Source: Streptococcus merionis DSM 19192 | Lineage (GTDB): Bacteria; Bacillota; Bacilli; Lactobacillales; Streptococcaceae | Direction: 5' to 3' | Assembly: GCF_000380085.1 (NCBI RefSeq) | Contig: NZ_KB904560.1 | Span: 26,521-90,520, forward strand | Length of the DNA: 64,000 nucleotides | Shown: positions 46,761-55,490 of the stretch, piece by piece | How positions within the stretch are numbered: the stretch's first letter is position 1 | Layout of the letters: each line of letters begins with the position of its first letter | Translations under genes and position numbers: made by a program | Notes under the pieces: model-generated | What the model saw: the letters and a program-made list of their open reading frames with translations, nothing else | The model's database searches: none | What the model was told of the DNA's origin: nothing

Positions 46761-47521
46761 CATTTAACGCATTATCACACGTTTTAGCTCTCAATCCCTT
46801 TATCCCACTGTTTCTGATTTGTCATTTTTTAGCAGACTTTCATTTGCAAAGCCAGCTAGTGGCAGACCTCAAGGAGAAAGAGTTTTCCTATCTCTTAAGG
46901 CACTTATGCCACGTAGCTTGGCCTCTTATTCTTTTAGGTCTTTTGCAACCAATCGTCTGGCCTGCAGTTGTAGTGATTTTCCTTTCACATGCCTTACTAG
47001 ACGGTTTAAAACCCTTATTGAAAAGACTATTGAACTGTTCTGACAAGCTTTATTTTTCCTTGGATCAACTGATACACTTGACCGTATCGCTTGGTCTAGC
47101 TCTAAATTTGTCTCAAGAAGGTGCTATCTTAGCGACTCAGCTTGGCAGCTGGAATCGAATCCCGAATATGATTCTCTTTTTCCTCTTGATTACGAAGCCA
47201 GCTAATATTGCTTTTCGAGTGTATTTTGGAAAATACCAACCCGCAAAGCTGGTCTTGAAAAACGATCAAGTCCTACAAAAACAAGATATGCAAGCGACCA
47301 TTGCAGGTGCTGGCGCAACGATTGGAATCTTGGAGCGAGTTGTGATGGGTATCTGTATTCTTTTCGGACAATTCGCCTCCATCGGTCTAGTCTTCACAGC
47401 CAAATCCATTGCTCGCTACAACAAGATCTCAGAAGATCCTGCTTTCGCAGAGTATTACCTGATAGGCTCTCTCTTTAGCATTTTAACAGTGCTATTGGCT
47501 GCTTGGATTTGCATTTTTTAA
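46757..47521 (+). CDS. DUF3307 family membrane protein
   Basis: 254 residues from MTFNALSHVLALNP; the longer frame from 46706 lies within satD, and GGAGG precedes 46757. DUF3307 mark: LICHFLADFHLQSQ near 20-33, with HLCHVAWPLIL and LSHALLDGLK following. About six hydrophobic segments, the last ending the protein (LTVLLAAWICIF). It has been called satE in S. mutans-like operons. Coupled by ATGA overlap to satD, so it should work with it. Confidence 0.85.
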   Translation: MTFNALSHVLALNPFIPLFLICHFLADFHLQSQLVADLKEKEFSYLLRHLCHVAWPLILLGLLQPIVWPAVVVIFLSHALLDGLKPLLKRLLNCSDKLYFSLDQLIHLTVSLGLALNLSQEGAILATQLGSWNRIPNMILFFLLITKPANIAFRVYFGKYQPAKLVLKNDQVLQKQDMQATIAGAGATIGILERVVMGICILFGQFASIGLVFTAKSIARYNKISEDPAFAEYYLIGSLFSILTVLLAAWICIF

Positions 47522-48095
47522 AATAAACGAGCCAAGAATGACCACTGAAAAGTAAAAGGCGTCAAAATCTAATAAACCAAAAACGATTGATGAAGCACAA
47601 GGCTGCCGATCAGTCGTCTTTTTGTATTAGACTTGTTCGGTGGGTTCAGACAGAAGTTAGGCCTCTTTTTGGAGAGACTAATTAGTGATTATTTTTCGCT
47701 TTTCATCTACTCTTTTTTGTAAATACAGGTTATCCTAATAAGTTGTATGTCATCTGATGTATCATCTGTTTTTTTTGTAAAAAATTTAAAAAAGCATTGA
47801 GAGATAAAGGTTCATTTAGTACAATAAAAAGGGTTTTGTGCTGTAATAGTTTAGCTATTTGCAGTTCATATCACAATGGAATATAGCAGGAAAGGTTTGA
47901 TTTTATTTTATAGAGACAAGATGACATTTTTATCACATTTGGCGAAATTAGTAGCCTTTTTTGATGTTCAAGCTTACTATCTAAAGACATCTGACTCATA
48001 TAGATCTATGGACGAAGAGGGTGTTTTGGAATGGTTCGCGCTTATTTATCGGAATGGCTTTTATCATTAAATCAGGTTGAAACGAAAGGAAAAAT
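47522..48095. other. Gene-free stretch between the DUF3307 gene and the LPXTG gene
   Basis: 574 bp: terminator at 47583-47624, the 15-bp dispersed motif ATTAGACTTGTTCGG at 47626-47640, then AT-rich DNA with TACAAT near 47820 that may serve the surface-protein gene. An open frame of 64 codons at 47876-48070 has no SD and is not called. Confidence 0.5.
47583..47624 (+). terminator. Terminator of satD-DUF3307
   Basis: ACGATTGAT pairs with ATCAGTCGT, followed by CTTTTT. Confidence 0.6.
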
Positions 48096-51000
48096 ATGAA
48101 CAGAAAACGTATGACAACTTGCCAGTTGGCCTTGCTAACTGCAACAGCAATTGGCTTATCAACTTTAGCACTCAATCCCGCTTTTGCGGAGCAAAAAAAT
48201 GCTACAGTAACTGCTAGCCAGTCTCAAAAGCCTTCTATGAGCATTGTGAAGTCTAGCTTATCAAATCAGGAATTTGTAGAAAAATTAAAAACAGAAATAA
48301 AAGATAGTGACGAAGTTAGAATCTGGATGCTTGGCAAATCAGAATTTTGGATGCAAAATGTCAAATTAACAGAGTTAGTCCAAAAAATTCCTAATGGTTA
48401 CCGTTTTGCCGTTTTAAATGGTAAAAATTCTCACGATGAAATAGTATTTATCGTTAAAGATAATGATTTGCTTGTCAACTCTGAAGAAGAATACACTACA
48501 GCAGCGCAGAAAAAGTTTCAAACAATGGAGTCACAAGATGTTCATGGATTGTTTGATTTACAACGGAACAACTATGATGTTATTTTGCGCTCAAATGGCC
48601 TTTCTGCTCTAAAATCTAGCCATATTGGAATTAATGGCCTCCCCCTCTATTCAAAAACGATCGGTGTGACATCGCCATTTAATAAAGAATATGGCAATCA
48701 TGAATTAACATTAGATAAAATTAAAGAAAATGATGTGAAGTTAAAAGAGCTAATTACGGCTTCTGGTGCAGATAAAGCAGCTACCGATGCTGAAAAAGTG
48801 AAACTTTGGACAACCTACGTCACAAGTAATATTCCGTATGATGAATTGGCCTATGAAGGCAAGGGCGGAGAATATGGCTATGAACTCTCTTCAGACTTAT
48901 TCTCAGTGGCAACTCGTAGAAAGGCTATGTGTGTCGGCTTTAGTATTGCAGCGGCACGTGCTATGAATTTATTAGGCATGCCAGCTTATGTCGTAAGTGG
49001 TGCTTTAGACGGTGGAGGAGCACACGCTGCGACACGCGTTTATTTTGATGGCAAATGGCATACGTTAGAAGCGACAACCTCTTGGGGAGAATTGTCCAAA
49101 AAAGTTGGTAAAACAAGCGCAGCACTTTCTTATCAGAAATGGCGATTAGATAGTTACACACTCATCACAAAAGATAATCAAGATAAGACACCTGCAGATG
49201 GGACAGGATATATGATTATCGATCCGGACTTTGAAGAGTGGGCTAAAGGGCAAGAAACTTCAAAATTATTATACATCAACACAGAAGCGGCTTTTGTCAA
49301 TCGTACACCATTTGTGATTTCAACAGATCTGAAAAACAAAATGCAGAAAATGAACGAGCAATTGAAAACGTCACTTGAAGCATTGAAGGCAAAAGACACA
49401 GAAAATACTTATAAAGATAAGATTGAAAACTTAATTAAATCTGTTGAAGAAGATGTAGCTGCATTAGCGCCTAATAAGGTGGTTGATATTTGGGGATATG
49501 AACAATATATGAAAGCGTGGGATAATACTTTAACGTTCTACAATCAGCTTTCCAATCTTTTAAGTAAATCAGCTAAAAATAATACTCTTTCTGAAAGTAC
49601 AGATTTCGCTAAATTAAAAGAAGAAGTCGAAAAGCAAGTTAAAGAGGAAAAAGAAGCTCACGACAAGAAATTAGCTGAAAAAACAGCCAAGGTTTATGAG
49701 GAGAAAAAAGAGGAAGCGCCAGCCAAGGCGACCTTTACGCCAGCAGAACCTACCAAATCACAAGAATCAATGACTCCTGAGACTACAGATGCACAACTCA
49801 CAGCTAAGAAAAAAGCTACTATTTCTGAGATTACTGCCTTGAAGTTGCCAAACTATCTTGCCAATCAATACAAGACTAAGGTTAATGGCGCTACTTCTAG
49901 CTCTGCTATTGACACCATTTTAAACGAAGCAAAAGAAGAAGCAGGAAAATACTCTTCACTTGAAACCGAACGAGAAAAACAAAAACAAATCATTTGGACG
50001 ACTCCTAATCTACTTCCAGGAGAGCGAGATGATTACGATAAGCTATTAGCTAATGCTTCATCAGCAGATGAAATGCAAACAATCGTCAACCAAGCAAAAG
50101 AAAAGTCAGCAGCAAAAAAAGTCATTTTTGATAAACAAGCCCAACTTCAATCGCAAGTAAGTAACAGCCAGTATTTGTCTAGCGACGAGAAAGCAAAACT
50201 CAATTCTTGGATCGAGTCTTCTAAGACAGAAAAAGAGTTAGAAAAAGTTACAAAAGACATCAACTCGGCCGAAGAAACAGCGAAAGCTCAAGCTGAGAAA
50301 GCTAAAGAACGTCAAGAACAAGAGCGTGCTGAACTAGAAGCAAAACAAAAACAAGCCGAAGAAGTGGCTCAAAAAGCAGAAGCGGAGCGCCAACGTTTAG
50401 AGGAAGAGAAGGCTGCCCTAGCTACCCAGCAAGAGGCCGCTGAAGCTGCTCGTCTTCAAGCAGAAGCGCAAGCCAAACTAGAACGCGAAGAAGCAGAAAA
50501 ACGCCGCCAAGCTGAGTTAGAAGCAGAACAAAAGCAGGCTGAAGAAACAGCTCAAAAGGCAGAGTTAGAACGTCAGCGTTTGGCAGAAGAAGCAGCTGCG
50601 TTAGAAGCTCAGAAACAGGCAACCGAAACGGAACGTCTTCAGGCAGAGACTCAACTAGAATCAGAAGAGACAGAAAGCCTTCGTCAAGCTGAATTGGAAG
50701 CAGAGCAAAAACTGACTGAGAAGAAAGCTCAGGAAGAACAGGCTGCACAAGAAGCAAAAGAGCTCCAAAGACAAGCTGAAGAAATCGCTCAAAAAGCAGA
50801 GGCAGAGCGCCAACGTTTAGAAGCAGAACAAGCAGCGTTAATTGCCCAACAACAAGCCGCTGAAGCTGCTCGTCTTCAAGCAGAAGCGCAAGCCAAACTA
50901 GAACGCGAAGAAGCAGAAAAACGTCAAGCCGAATTGGAAGCAGAACAAAAGCAGGCTGAAGAAGCTGCGCAAAAAGCAGAACTAGAACGCCAGCGTTTGG

Positions 51001-51764
51001 CAAAAGAGGCTGCTGCGTTAGCCATTACTCCAACAGAAACAGAAGTTCTATCTGTAGAGAAAGCCCAAGCTGAGCAAAATCACCAAAATGAAACAACGAC
51101 AAGCTCAACAGTGGAAAAAGAATTGCCAATTCGAAGTGAATCAACAAATTCTACCACTTCAGGTTCTACACCTAAAAATGAAAATGCTGCTGGGCAGAAG
51201 CAAGAGGTGCCTTCTTCCATTAAAACAGAAGAACAGGCTGAGCAAACTTTACAGGCAGAACCAAGAACAACACTCTTGCAAACTCAGGTTGGAGATACAA
51301 GGATTGAAGCAGAATTTTCTAAAGAGATGACAGAAGTTAATCAGCTTCATGCTCAAAAAGTAGAAGATCACACGCTGATCCAATCAGTCGCTCAACGAGT
51401 TGGCGTTAACGCAGAAAATGTGACAATCTATGATTTGACACTCGCAAAAGATGCTCATAAAGTACACAGCAGTGAATCAAGAACTGTTCGGATTGCAGTT
51501 TCAGATACTAGAAAAGATTACAAAGTTTACCATATCAAAGAAGATGGTACGCTTGAGTTGCTTCCGTCTAGCATGGAAAATGGTAAAGTCGTCTTTAACG
51601 TTAACCATTTTAGCAAGTTCGCTATTGTAGCAGTTGATAAAAATGAAATGGCTAACAAGAAGCAGTTACCTCAAACAGGAACAGTAAATTGGTCAGGAGC
51701 TTTCTTAGGTTTCGGACTAATGGTGCTTTCACTTCTTGGTTTTAAAAAAAGAAAAGAAAATTAG
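48096..51764 (+). CDS. LPXTG surface protein with transglutaminase-like domain and long coiled coil
   Basis: 1222 residues. Signal peptide 1-31 (cut after NPAFA). Residues about 35-375 hold a transglutaminase-like domain: Cys279 in MCVGFS, His310 in GGAHAATRV, and Glu325 in LEAT where the family usually has Asp. Three GA-like three-helix stretches follow (about 573-720, e.g. LPNYLANQYKTKVNGA). Residues about 730-970 are an A/E/K/Q-rich coiled coil made of near-identical 140-residue units. A strand-rich domain (1065-1180) precedes the sortase signal LPQTG, a membrane helix and KKRKEN. It is wall-anchored; possible host binding and peptide cross-link or protease activity are inferred. Confidence 0.9.
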   Translation: MNRKRMTTCQLALLTATAIGLSTLALNPAFAEQKNATVTASQSQKPSMSIVKSSLSNQEFVEKLKTEIKDSDEVRIWMLGKSEFWMQNVKLTELVQKIPNGYRFAVLNGKNSHDEIVFIVKDNDLLVNSEEEYTTAAQKKFQTMESQDVHGLFDLQRNNYDVILRSNGLSALKSSHIGINGLPLYSKTIGVTSPFNKEYGNHELTLDKIKENDVKLKELITASGADKAATDAEKVKLWTTYVTSNIPYDELAYEGKGGEYGYELSSDLFSVATRRKAMCVGFSIAAARAMNLLGMPAYVVSGALDGGGAHAATRVYFDGKWHTLEATTSWGELSKKVGKTSAALSYQKWRLDSYTLITKDNQDKTPADGTGYMIIDPDFEEWAKGQETSKLLYINTEAAFVNRTPFVISTDLKNKMQKMNEQLKTSLEALKAKDTENTYKDKIENLIKSVEEDVAALAPNKVVDIWGYEQYMKAWDNTLTFYNQLSNLLSKSAKNNTLSESTDFAKLKEEVEKQVKEEKEAHDKKLAEKTAKVYEEKKEEAPAKATFTPAEPTKSQESMTPETTDAQLTAKKKATISEITALKLPNYLANQYKTKVNGATSSSAIDTILNEAKEEAGKYSSLETEREKQKQIIWTTPNLLPGERDDYDKLLANASSADEMQTIVNQAKEKSAAKKVIFDKQAQLQSQVSNSQYLSSDEKAKLNSWIESSKTEKELEKVTKDINSAEETAKAQAEKAKERQEQERAELEAKQKQAEEVAQKAEAERQRLEEEKAALATQQEAAEAARLQAEAQAKLEREEAEKRRQAELEAEQKQAEETAQKAELERQRLAEEAAALEAQKQATETERLQAETQLESEETESLRQAELEAEQKLTEKKAQEEQAAQEAKELQRQAEEIAQKAEAERQRLEAEQAALIAQQQAAEAARLQAEAQAKLEREEAEKRQAELEAEQKQAEEAAQKAELERQRLAKEAAALAITPTETEVLSVEKAQAEQNHQNETTTSSTVEKELPIRSESTNSTTSGSTPKNENAAGQKQEVPSSIKTEEQAEQTLQAEPRTTLLQTQVGDTRIEAEFSKEMTEVNQLHAQKVEDHTLIQSVAQRVGVNAENVTIYDLTLAKDAHKVHSSESRTVRIAVSDTRKDYKVYHIKEDGTLELLPSSMENGKVVFNVNHFSKFAIVAVDKNEMANKKQLPQTGTVNWSGAFLGFGLMVLSLLGFKKRKEN
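50436..50923 (+). repeat. 420-bp-period direct repeats in the coiled coil
   Basis: About 68 bp at 50436-50503 recur without visible change at 50856-50923, a period of 420 bp or 140 codons. A further match links 50516-50587 with about 50933-51004. The block can lengthen or shorten by recombination. Confidence 0.8.
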
Positions 51765-51931
51765 TTTGAAAAAGGTATCTGAGCGTTGGATAGGTCAGAG
51801 AAACCTTGCTATTCACTATAAGAAACTGTGATCAAGCTGAATCACTTGGTAAAATGCGTGCCCCATGAATCCAAAGATTCGTTGGGTATCGCCTTGTTTC
51901 CAGCGCATACTTAACACTCGTACCTTATATA

Positions 51932-51980
51932 AAAACTGCATGAAATCAACGTTTTTTTAACGGAGTTTTCATGCAGTTTT
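51932..51980. repeat. 49-nt palindromic repeat/terminator, copy 2
   Basis: AAAACTGCATGAAA pairs with TTTCATGCAGTTTT. It ends the LPXTG gene transcript and is the inverted relative of the element at 3892-3940. Confidence 0.75.
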
Positions 51981-52057
51981 GCTGTTTTCGAGTTTTCCTA
52001 ACGATACAATGATGAATGCTGCCAATTTTGATTTTTGACGAGCATCATTCTGAGTAT

Positions 52058-52100
52058 TAGTATACCAATCCTGCTATAATGGTTAATTTTTGGTATACTA
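52058..52100 (+). promoter_or_regulatory. trmFO promoter flanked by a perfect inverted repeat
   Basis: TAGTATACCA (52058-52067) and TGGTATACTA (52091-52100) are perfect inverted copies 23 bp apart. Between them is TGCTATAAT (52072-52080); the right copy itself contains TGGTATACT, a second extended -10. Confidence 0.6.
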
Positions 52101-52313
52101 GATAGATATGAAATGTTGTACTCAATGAAAATTAGCAGAAGTTAAGAAATCAAGCGTAGTTAAAGCTTTGGCTCTTTCTCATATTTAGAGGTCAATGAGC
52201 TTTTTGCGCCGAAAGTTGACATTGTATTGATGAGACTTTTTGTGATTTTCAAAGGGAAAAAGAGAATTAGAAAGATTTAAAGGAGTTTACTCCCAAGAGA
52301 AGAGGTAGAAGAC

Positions 52314-53648
52314 ATGTCTCAATCTTATATCAATGTGATTGGAGCTGGCTTGGCTGGCTCAGAAGCAGCCTATCAAATTGCCAAATGTGGAATTCCAGTT
52401 AAGCTTTACGAAATGCGCGGGGTTAAACCAACTCCTCAGCACAAGACCGATAACTTTGCCGAGTTGGTTTGTTCCAACTCTTTTCGTGGAGATAGTTTGA
52501 CCAATGCTGTCGGTCTCCTCAAGGAAGAAATGCGTCGTCTGGACTCGATTATCATGCGTAATGGTGAAGCTCATCGTGTGCCTGCGGGCGGCGCCATGGC
52601 TGTTGACCGTGAAGGATATGCTGAAGCTGTCACAGCTGAAATTCATAATCATCCACTGATTGAAGTTATCCGTGAGGAAATCACTGAGCTACCTAAAGAT
52701 GTGATTACCGTTATTGCGACAGGCCCGCTGACTTCTGACGCTTTAGCAGCCAAAATTCACGAATTTAACGATGGCGATGGTTTTTATTTTTATGATGCAG
52801 CAGCACCTATTATTGATATTAACACCATTGACATGAGCAAGGTCTATCTCAAGTCTCGCTATGATAAGGGAGAAGCGGCCTACCTCAACTGTCCTATGAC
52901 CAAGGCAGAATTCATGGCCTTCCACGAAGCCTTGATTACTGCAGAAGAAGCACCCCTCAATTCTTTTGAAAAGGAAAAATACTTCGAAGGTTGTATGCCG
53001 ATTGAGGTCATGGCTAAACGTGGGATCAAGACCATGCTCTATGGCCCAATGAAACCAGTTGGCTTGGAATACCCAGAGGATTACGAAGGTCCACGTGATG
53101 GCGACTTTAAAACGCCTTATGCTGTTGTTCAGCTTCGTCAGGACAATGCAGCTGGTTCCCTTTATAACATGGTTGGCTTCCAAACTCATCTTAAATGGGG
53201 CGAGCAAAAGCGTGTTTTTCAAATGATTCCAGGTCTTGAAAATGCCGAATTTGTCCGTTACGGTGTCATGCACCGCAATTCTTATATGGATTCGCCAAAC
53301 CTCCTCAACCAAGCTTTCCAGTCTAAAAAGCAGAGCAATCTCTTCTTTGCAGGTCAGATGACAGGTGTTGAAGGCTATGTAGAATCTGCTGCCAGCGGCT
53401 TTGTAGCGGGAATTAATGCTGCGCGACTGTTTAAGGGTGAAGAGCCAATTTTCTTCCCTGAGACAACAGCTATCGGCAGCCTACCTTACTATATCACCCA
53501 CACGGAGAGCAAGCATTTCCAGCCAATGAATGTCAATTTTGGTATTATCAAGGAATTGGAAGGGCCACGTATTCGTGATAAGAAAACGCGTTACGAAGCC
53601 ATTGCTGAACGTGCTTTGACCGATTTGGAAGAATACCTTAGCATCTAA
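52314..53648 (+). CDS. trmFO: tRNA m5U54 methyltransferase TrmFO
   Basis: 444 residues, FAD-dependent enzyme that methylates U54 of tRNAs using methylene-tetrahydrofolate. [17 protein letters not shown] at the N-terminus binds [12 protein letters not shown] with the catalytic Cys, [11 protein letters not shown] and [18 protein letters not shown] follow. Leader of about 200 nt. A bidirectional terminator joins it to the convergent gene. Confidence 0.96.
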   Translation: MSQSYINVIGAGLAGSEAAYQIAKCGIPVKLYEMRGVKPTPQHKTDNFAELVCSNSFRGDSLTNAVGLLKEEMRRLDSIIMRNGEAHRVPAGGAMAVDREGYAEAVTAEIHNHPLIEVIREEITELPKDVITVIATGPLTSDALAAKIHEFNDGDGFYFYDAAAPIIDINTIDMSKVYLKSRYDKGEAAYLNCPMTKAEFMAFHEALITAEEAPLNSFEKEKYFEGCMPIEVMAKRGIKTMLYGPMKPVGLEYPEDYEGPRDGDFKTPYAVVQLRQDNAAGSLYNMVGFQTHLKWGEQKRVFQMIPGLENAEFVRYGVMHRNSYMDSPNLLNQAFQSKKQSNLFFAGQMTGVEGYVESAASGFVAGINAARLFKGEEPIFFPETTAIGSLPYYITHTESKHFQPMNVNFGIIKELEGPRIRDKKTRYEAIAERALTDLEEYLSI

Positions 53649-53681
53649 AAACAAGATCGGCTTATTGCCCATCTTGTTTTT
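53647..53681. terminator. Bidirectional terminator of trmFO and the convergent gene
   Basis: AAAAACAAGAT pairs with ATCTTGTTTTT. The right arm contains the last codons of the minus-strand gene. Confidence 0.8.
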
Positions 53682-54111
53682 CTTTTTCTTCATCAATTGT
53701 CACGCCGTGGTAATCTGGCTCGTTTTCATCCAGGTAATCTAGGGTAAATGGTTCGATGCTGGCAAGTGACTTTTCGATTTCTGGACGCAGTCTTGCTTCA
53801 TCTTCTGCTTTGAACATTGCTTTTGCTGTGACCAGAGATAATCCAGCTTTTAAAACATAGTTCAATTCAACCACATCCCCATCAGCAAATGTGTTGGTCG
53901 TATGGGAGACATATAATTCCTTACCATCAATTGTCAGAGGTTGGAACTCAATGGTGTAAGTTTTACTACCTTCTGCCAATTGATAAAAATCCAAGGTATT
54001 ACCAAATCCTAAATTAATCTGTTTATCAAATTCATCACTAAATGGTACCTGTGATCTATCTGCTTTTCGATTTCGATTTGAATTATTGAGATATCTCTCA
54101 TGATCACTCAC
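53662..54111 (-). CDS. Unknown protein, probably 5'-frameshifted
   Basis: 149 residues from GTG 54111. No family recognised: acidic, with strand-like YTIEFQPLTIDGKELYVSH and a helix-rich C-terminus ending EEKEKQDGQ. The frame stays open upstream to at least 54200 (DSNAFLYVENDPHAFLEEDD) but has no start there, while an ideal SD GGAGG with ATG at 54185 is in another frame and hits TAG after eight codons. One missing T near 54178-54182 would join them into a protein of about 174 residues. Either a real frameshift or a sequencing error. Confidence 0.6.
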   Translation of the reverse strand: MSDHERYLNNSNRNRKADRSQVPFSDEFDKQINLGFGNTLDFYQLAEGSKTYTIEFQPLTIDGKELYVSHTTNTFADGDVVELNYVLKAGLSLVTAKAMFKAEDEARLRPEIEKSLASIEPFTLDYLDENEPDYHGVTIDEEKEKQDGQ

Positions 54112-54381
54112 TAGTACCTTGAGGTCATCTTCTTCTAAAAAAGCATGAGGGTCATTCTCTACATAGAGAAAGGCATTGGAATCATCGGAAACCTCCTTTA
54201 AAGGTGCAAAGATAAAAAAGTTGTTTATAAGTTAAGTATACCATATTTTGTGAAAAGAAAGACAAATTAGTGACTTTAACAAGTGCTAAGCGAGTTTACT
54301 ACACGTAAAACGGCTTAGTCAGATTGAGATATATTCTAATTTATGTTAAAATAAAAGCGATTACAAATTATGGAGGTCATT

Positions 54382-54564
54382 ATGAATAAAAGATTAGTTT
54401 TATCTCGCACGGATCGAAAGATTGCTGGGGTCTGTGGAGGTCTTGCAGAGTATTTTGGCATGAAGTCAGATAATGTCCGTCTGGGATTTGTCGTGGGAGC
54501 ACTTTTAGGCGGAGGAGCAATAGCGCTTTATATTATCCTAGCGATTGTCATGTCAGAAACTTAG
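54382..54564 (+). CDS. PspC-domain small membrane protein
   Basis: 60 residues from MNKRLVLSRTDRK. PspC mark: RKIAGVCGGLAEYFGMKSDNVRL, then one membrane helix (FVVGALLGGGAIALYIILAIV). I use ATG 54382 with GGAGG before it, not the ATG at 54370 inside that SD. These proteins are linked to envelope stress response; partner unknown here. Confidence 0.88.
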   Translation: MNKRLVLSRTDRKIAGVCGGLAEYFGMKSDNVRLGFVVGALLGGGAIALYIILAIVMSET

Positions 54565-54588
54565 TTTTATATTGCGATATGAACGGTT

Positions 54589-54620
54589 TGAGGCCAGGAG
54601 TTGTCCCAGCCTCATTTTTT
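54589..54620. terminator. Terminator between PspC and PASTA genes
   Basis: TGAGGC pairs with GCCTCA, followed on the plus strand by TTTTTT; A residues upstream are few, so it mainly serves the plus strand. Confidence 0.65.
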
Positions 54621-55317
54621 ATTTTTTCCCAAAGATCCCTTTGAGATTATTAATACCGTCTCCGATTGCTTTGACGCCATCATCAACAACTTTTGCTTTA
54701 CTAGCTTGCTTTGCTTTTTCGGCTTCGAGGAGGTGTTGGCTCTTTTCGATAATCACATCATTGACATAGTGAAGGGTAATTGTTGTGCCGCGACGGAGGT
54801 TATTAGTAAAAAGGGCAGGCTTTGGTTCAAAGTCGACCACACAATTATTGTGATCATCTGCGTAGTTTTTATGAGGCTTTGCCAAAGCCGTCACGACTTC
54901 AAAACCTTTATTGGTCAAAAGTTCTGTAGCCGCCTCAAGGTCAAGTCCCTTGATCTTAGGAAGTTCCACTTGGTCATCACATTGGTCTAAAATGTCTGCG
55001 TTCATATAATAAATTTTGACCAAGGTTCCCTCTGGGTATTTACCAGGTTTAGGATCCATTTGGAGGACATAATCGACTTTTTTGGTTAAATATTTCTTAT
55101 GAGGCTCAACCAGCATTTCTTGAGGAACAAAATGCAGTCGTTCAAGATGCCCAATAGCGTCTGTTAAACGCATGTCAACGAGATTAGGAAGTTGGATGTA
55201 ATCTTTCTTAGCTTCGTTTTGCTGATCAATAACATCTTTCACCATAGGAGCTGCACTAGCGACAATTGGAGCTACAACTTTTGCAGCTTTCATCAACCCC
55301 TTTACAGGAATAGCCAT
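54619..55317 (-). CDS. PASTA-domain protein without kinase
   Basis: 232 residues. Two PASTA-like repeats at about 40-105 (LPNLVDMRLTDAIGHLERL ... PKPGKYPEGTLVKIYYM) and 118-185 (LPKIKGLDLEAATELL ... TTITLHYVN). The first 30 residues are mildly hydrophobic (KVVAPIVASAAPMV) but have no signal-peptide character. A basic, helical tail ends GIFGKK. PASTA repeats bind muropeptides in StkP-type kinases and PBPs; an apparently intracellular form is unusual. Own promoter region, divergent from the ABC-F gene. Confidence 0.85.
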   Translation of the reverse strand: MAIPVKGLMKAAKVVAPIVASAAPMVKDVIDQQNEAKKDYIQLPNLVDMRLTDAIGHLERLHFVPQEMLVEPHKKYLTKKVDYVLQMDPKPGKYPEGTLVKIYYMNADILDQCDDQVELPKIKGLDLEAATELLTNKGFEVVTALAKPHKNYADDHNNCVVDFEPKPALFTNNLRRGTTITLHYVNDVIIEKSQHLLEAEKAKQASKAKVVDDGVKAIGDGINNLKGIFGKK

Positions 55318-55490
55318 AATTAATTCTCCTTTTTATACTAATTTTATTATACCAAAACCACTTTCAGAAACAAGTAATTTCAATGGTTTTTGAAGAGAAA
55401 TTTCCATGACAAATCCTATGAAATAGGATAAAATAGTAAGAGTATGCTTGTTTTTGTGACTGGCAAATTTATAACAGTATAGGATGACTA

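Larger units (their letters stand above)
51765..52313. other. Gene-free stretch before trmFO
   Basis: 549 bp: palindromic terminator 51932-51980, a promoter with flanking inverted repeat 52058-52100, and a stretch near 52119-52134 (TACTCAATGAAAATTA) that looks like the end of a pneumococcal BOX element. No ORF. Confidence 0.5.

Noticed and set aside
47876..48070. 64-codon frame before the LPXTG gene
   Set aside because: No SD, and it lies in the leader of the surface-protein gene. The protein-like look of its start is not enough.
50422..51003. 193-codon open frame on the minus strand in the coiled-coil region
   Set aside because: It is a leucine-rich shadow of the repeated E/A/Q codons of the plus-strand gene and has no SD.
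52117..52135. BOX element
   Set aside because: Only the CTCAATGAAAAT part matches what I remember of BOX; no full boxA-boxB-boxC is seen.
52743..53312. 189-codon minus-strand frame inside trmFO
   Set aside because: Antisense shadow of a conserved gene.
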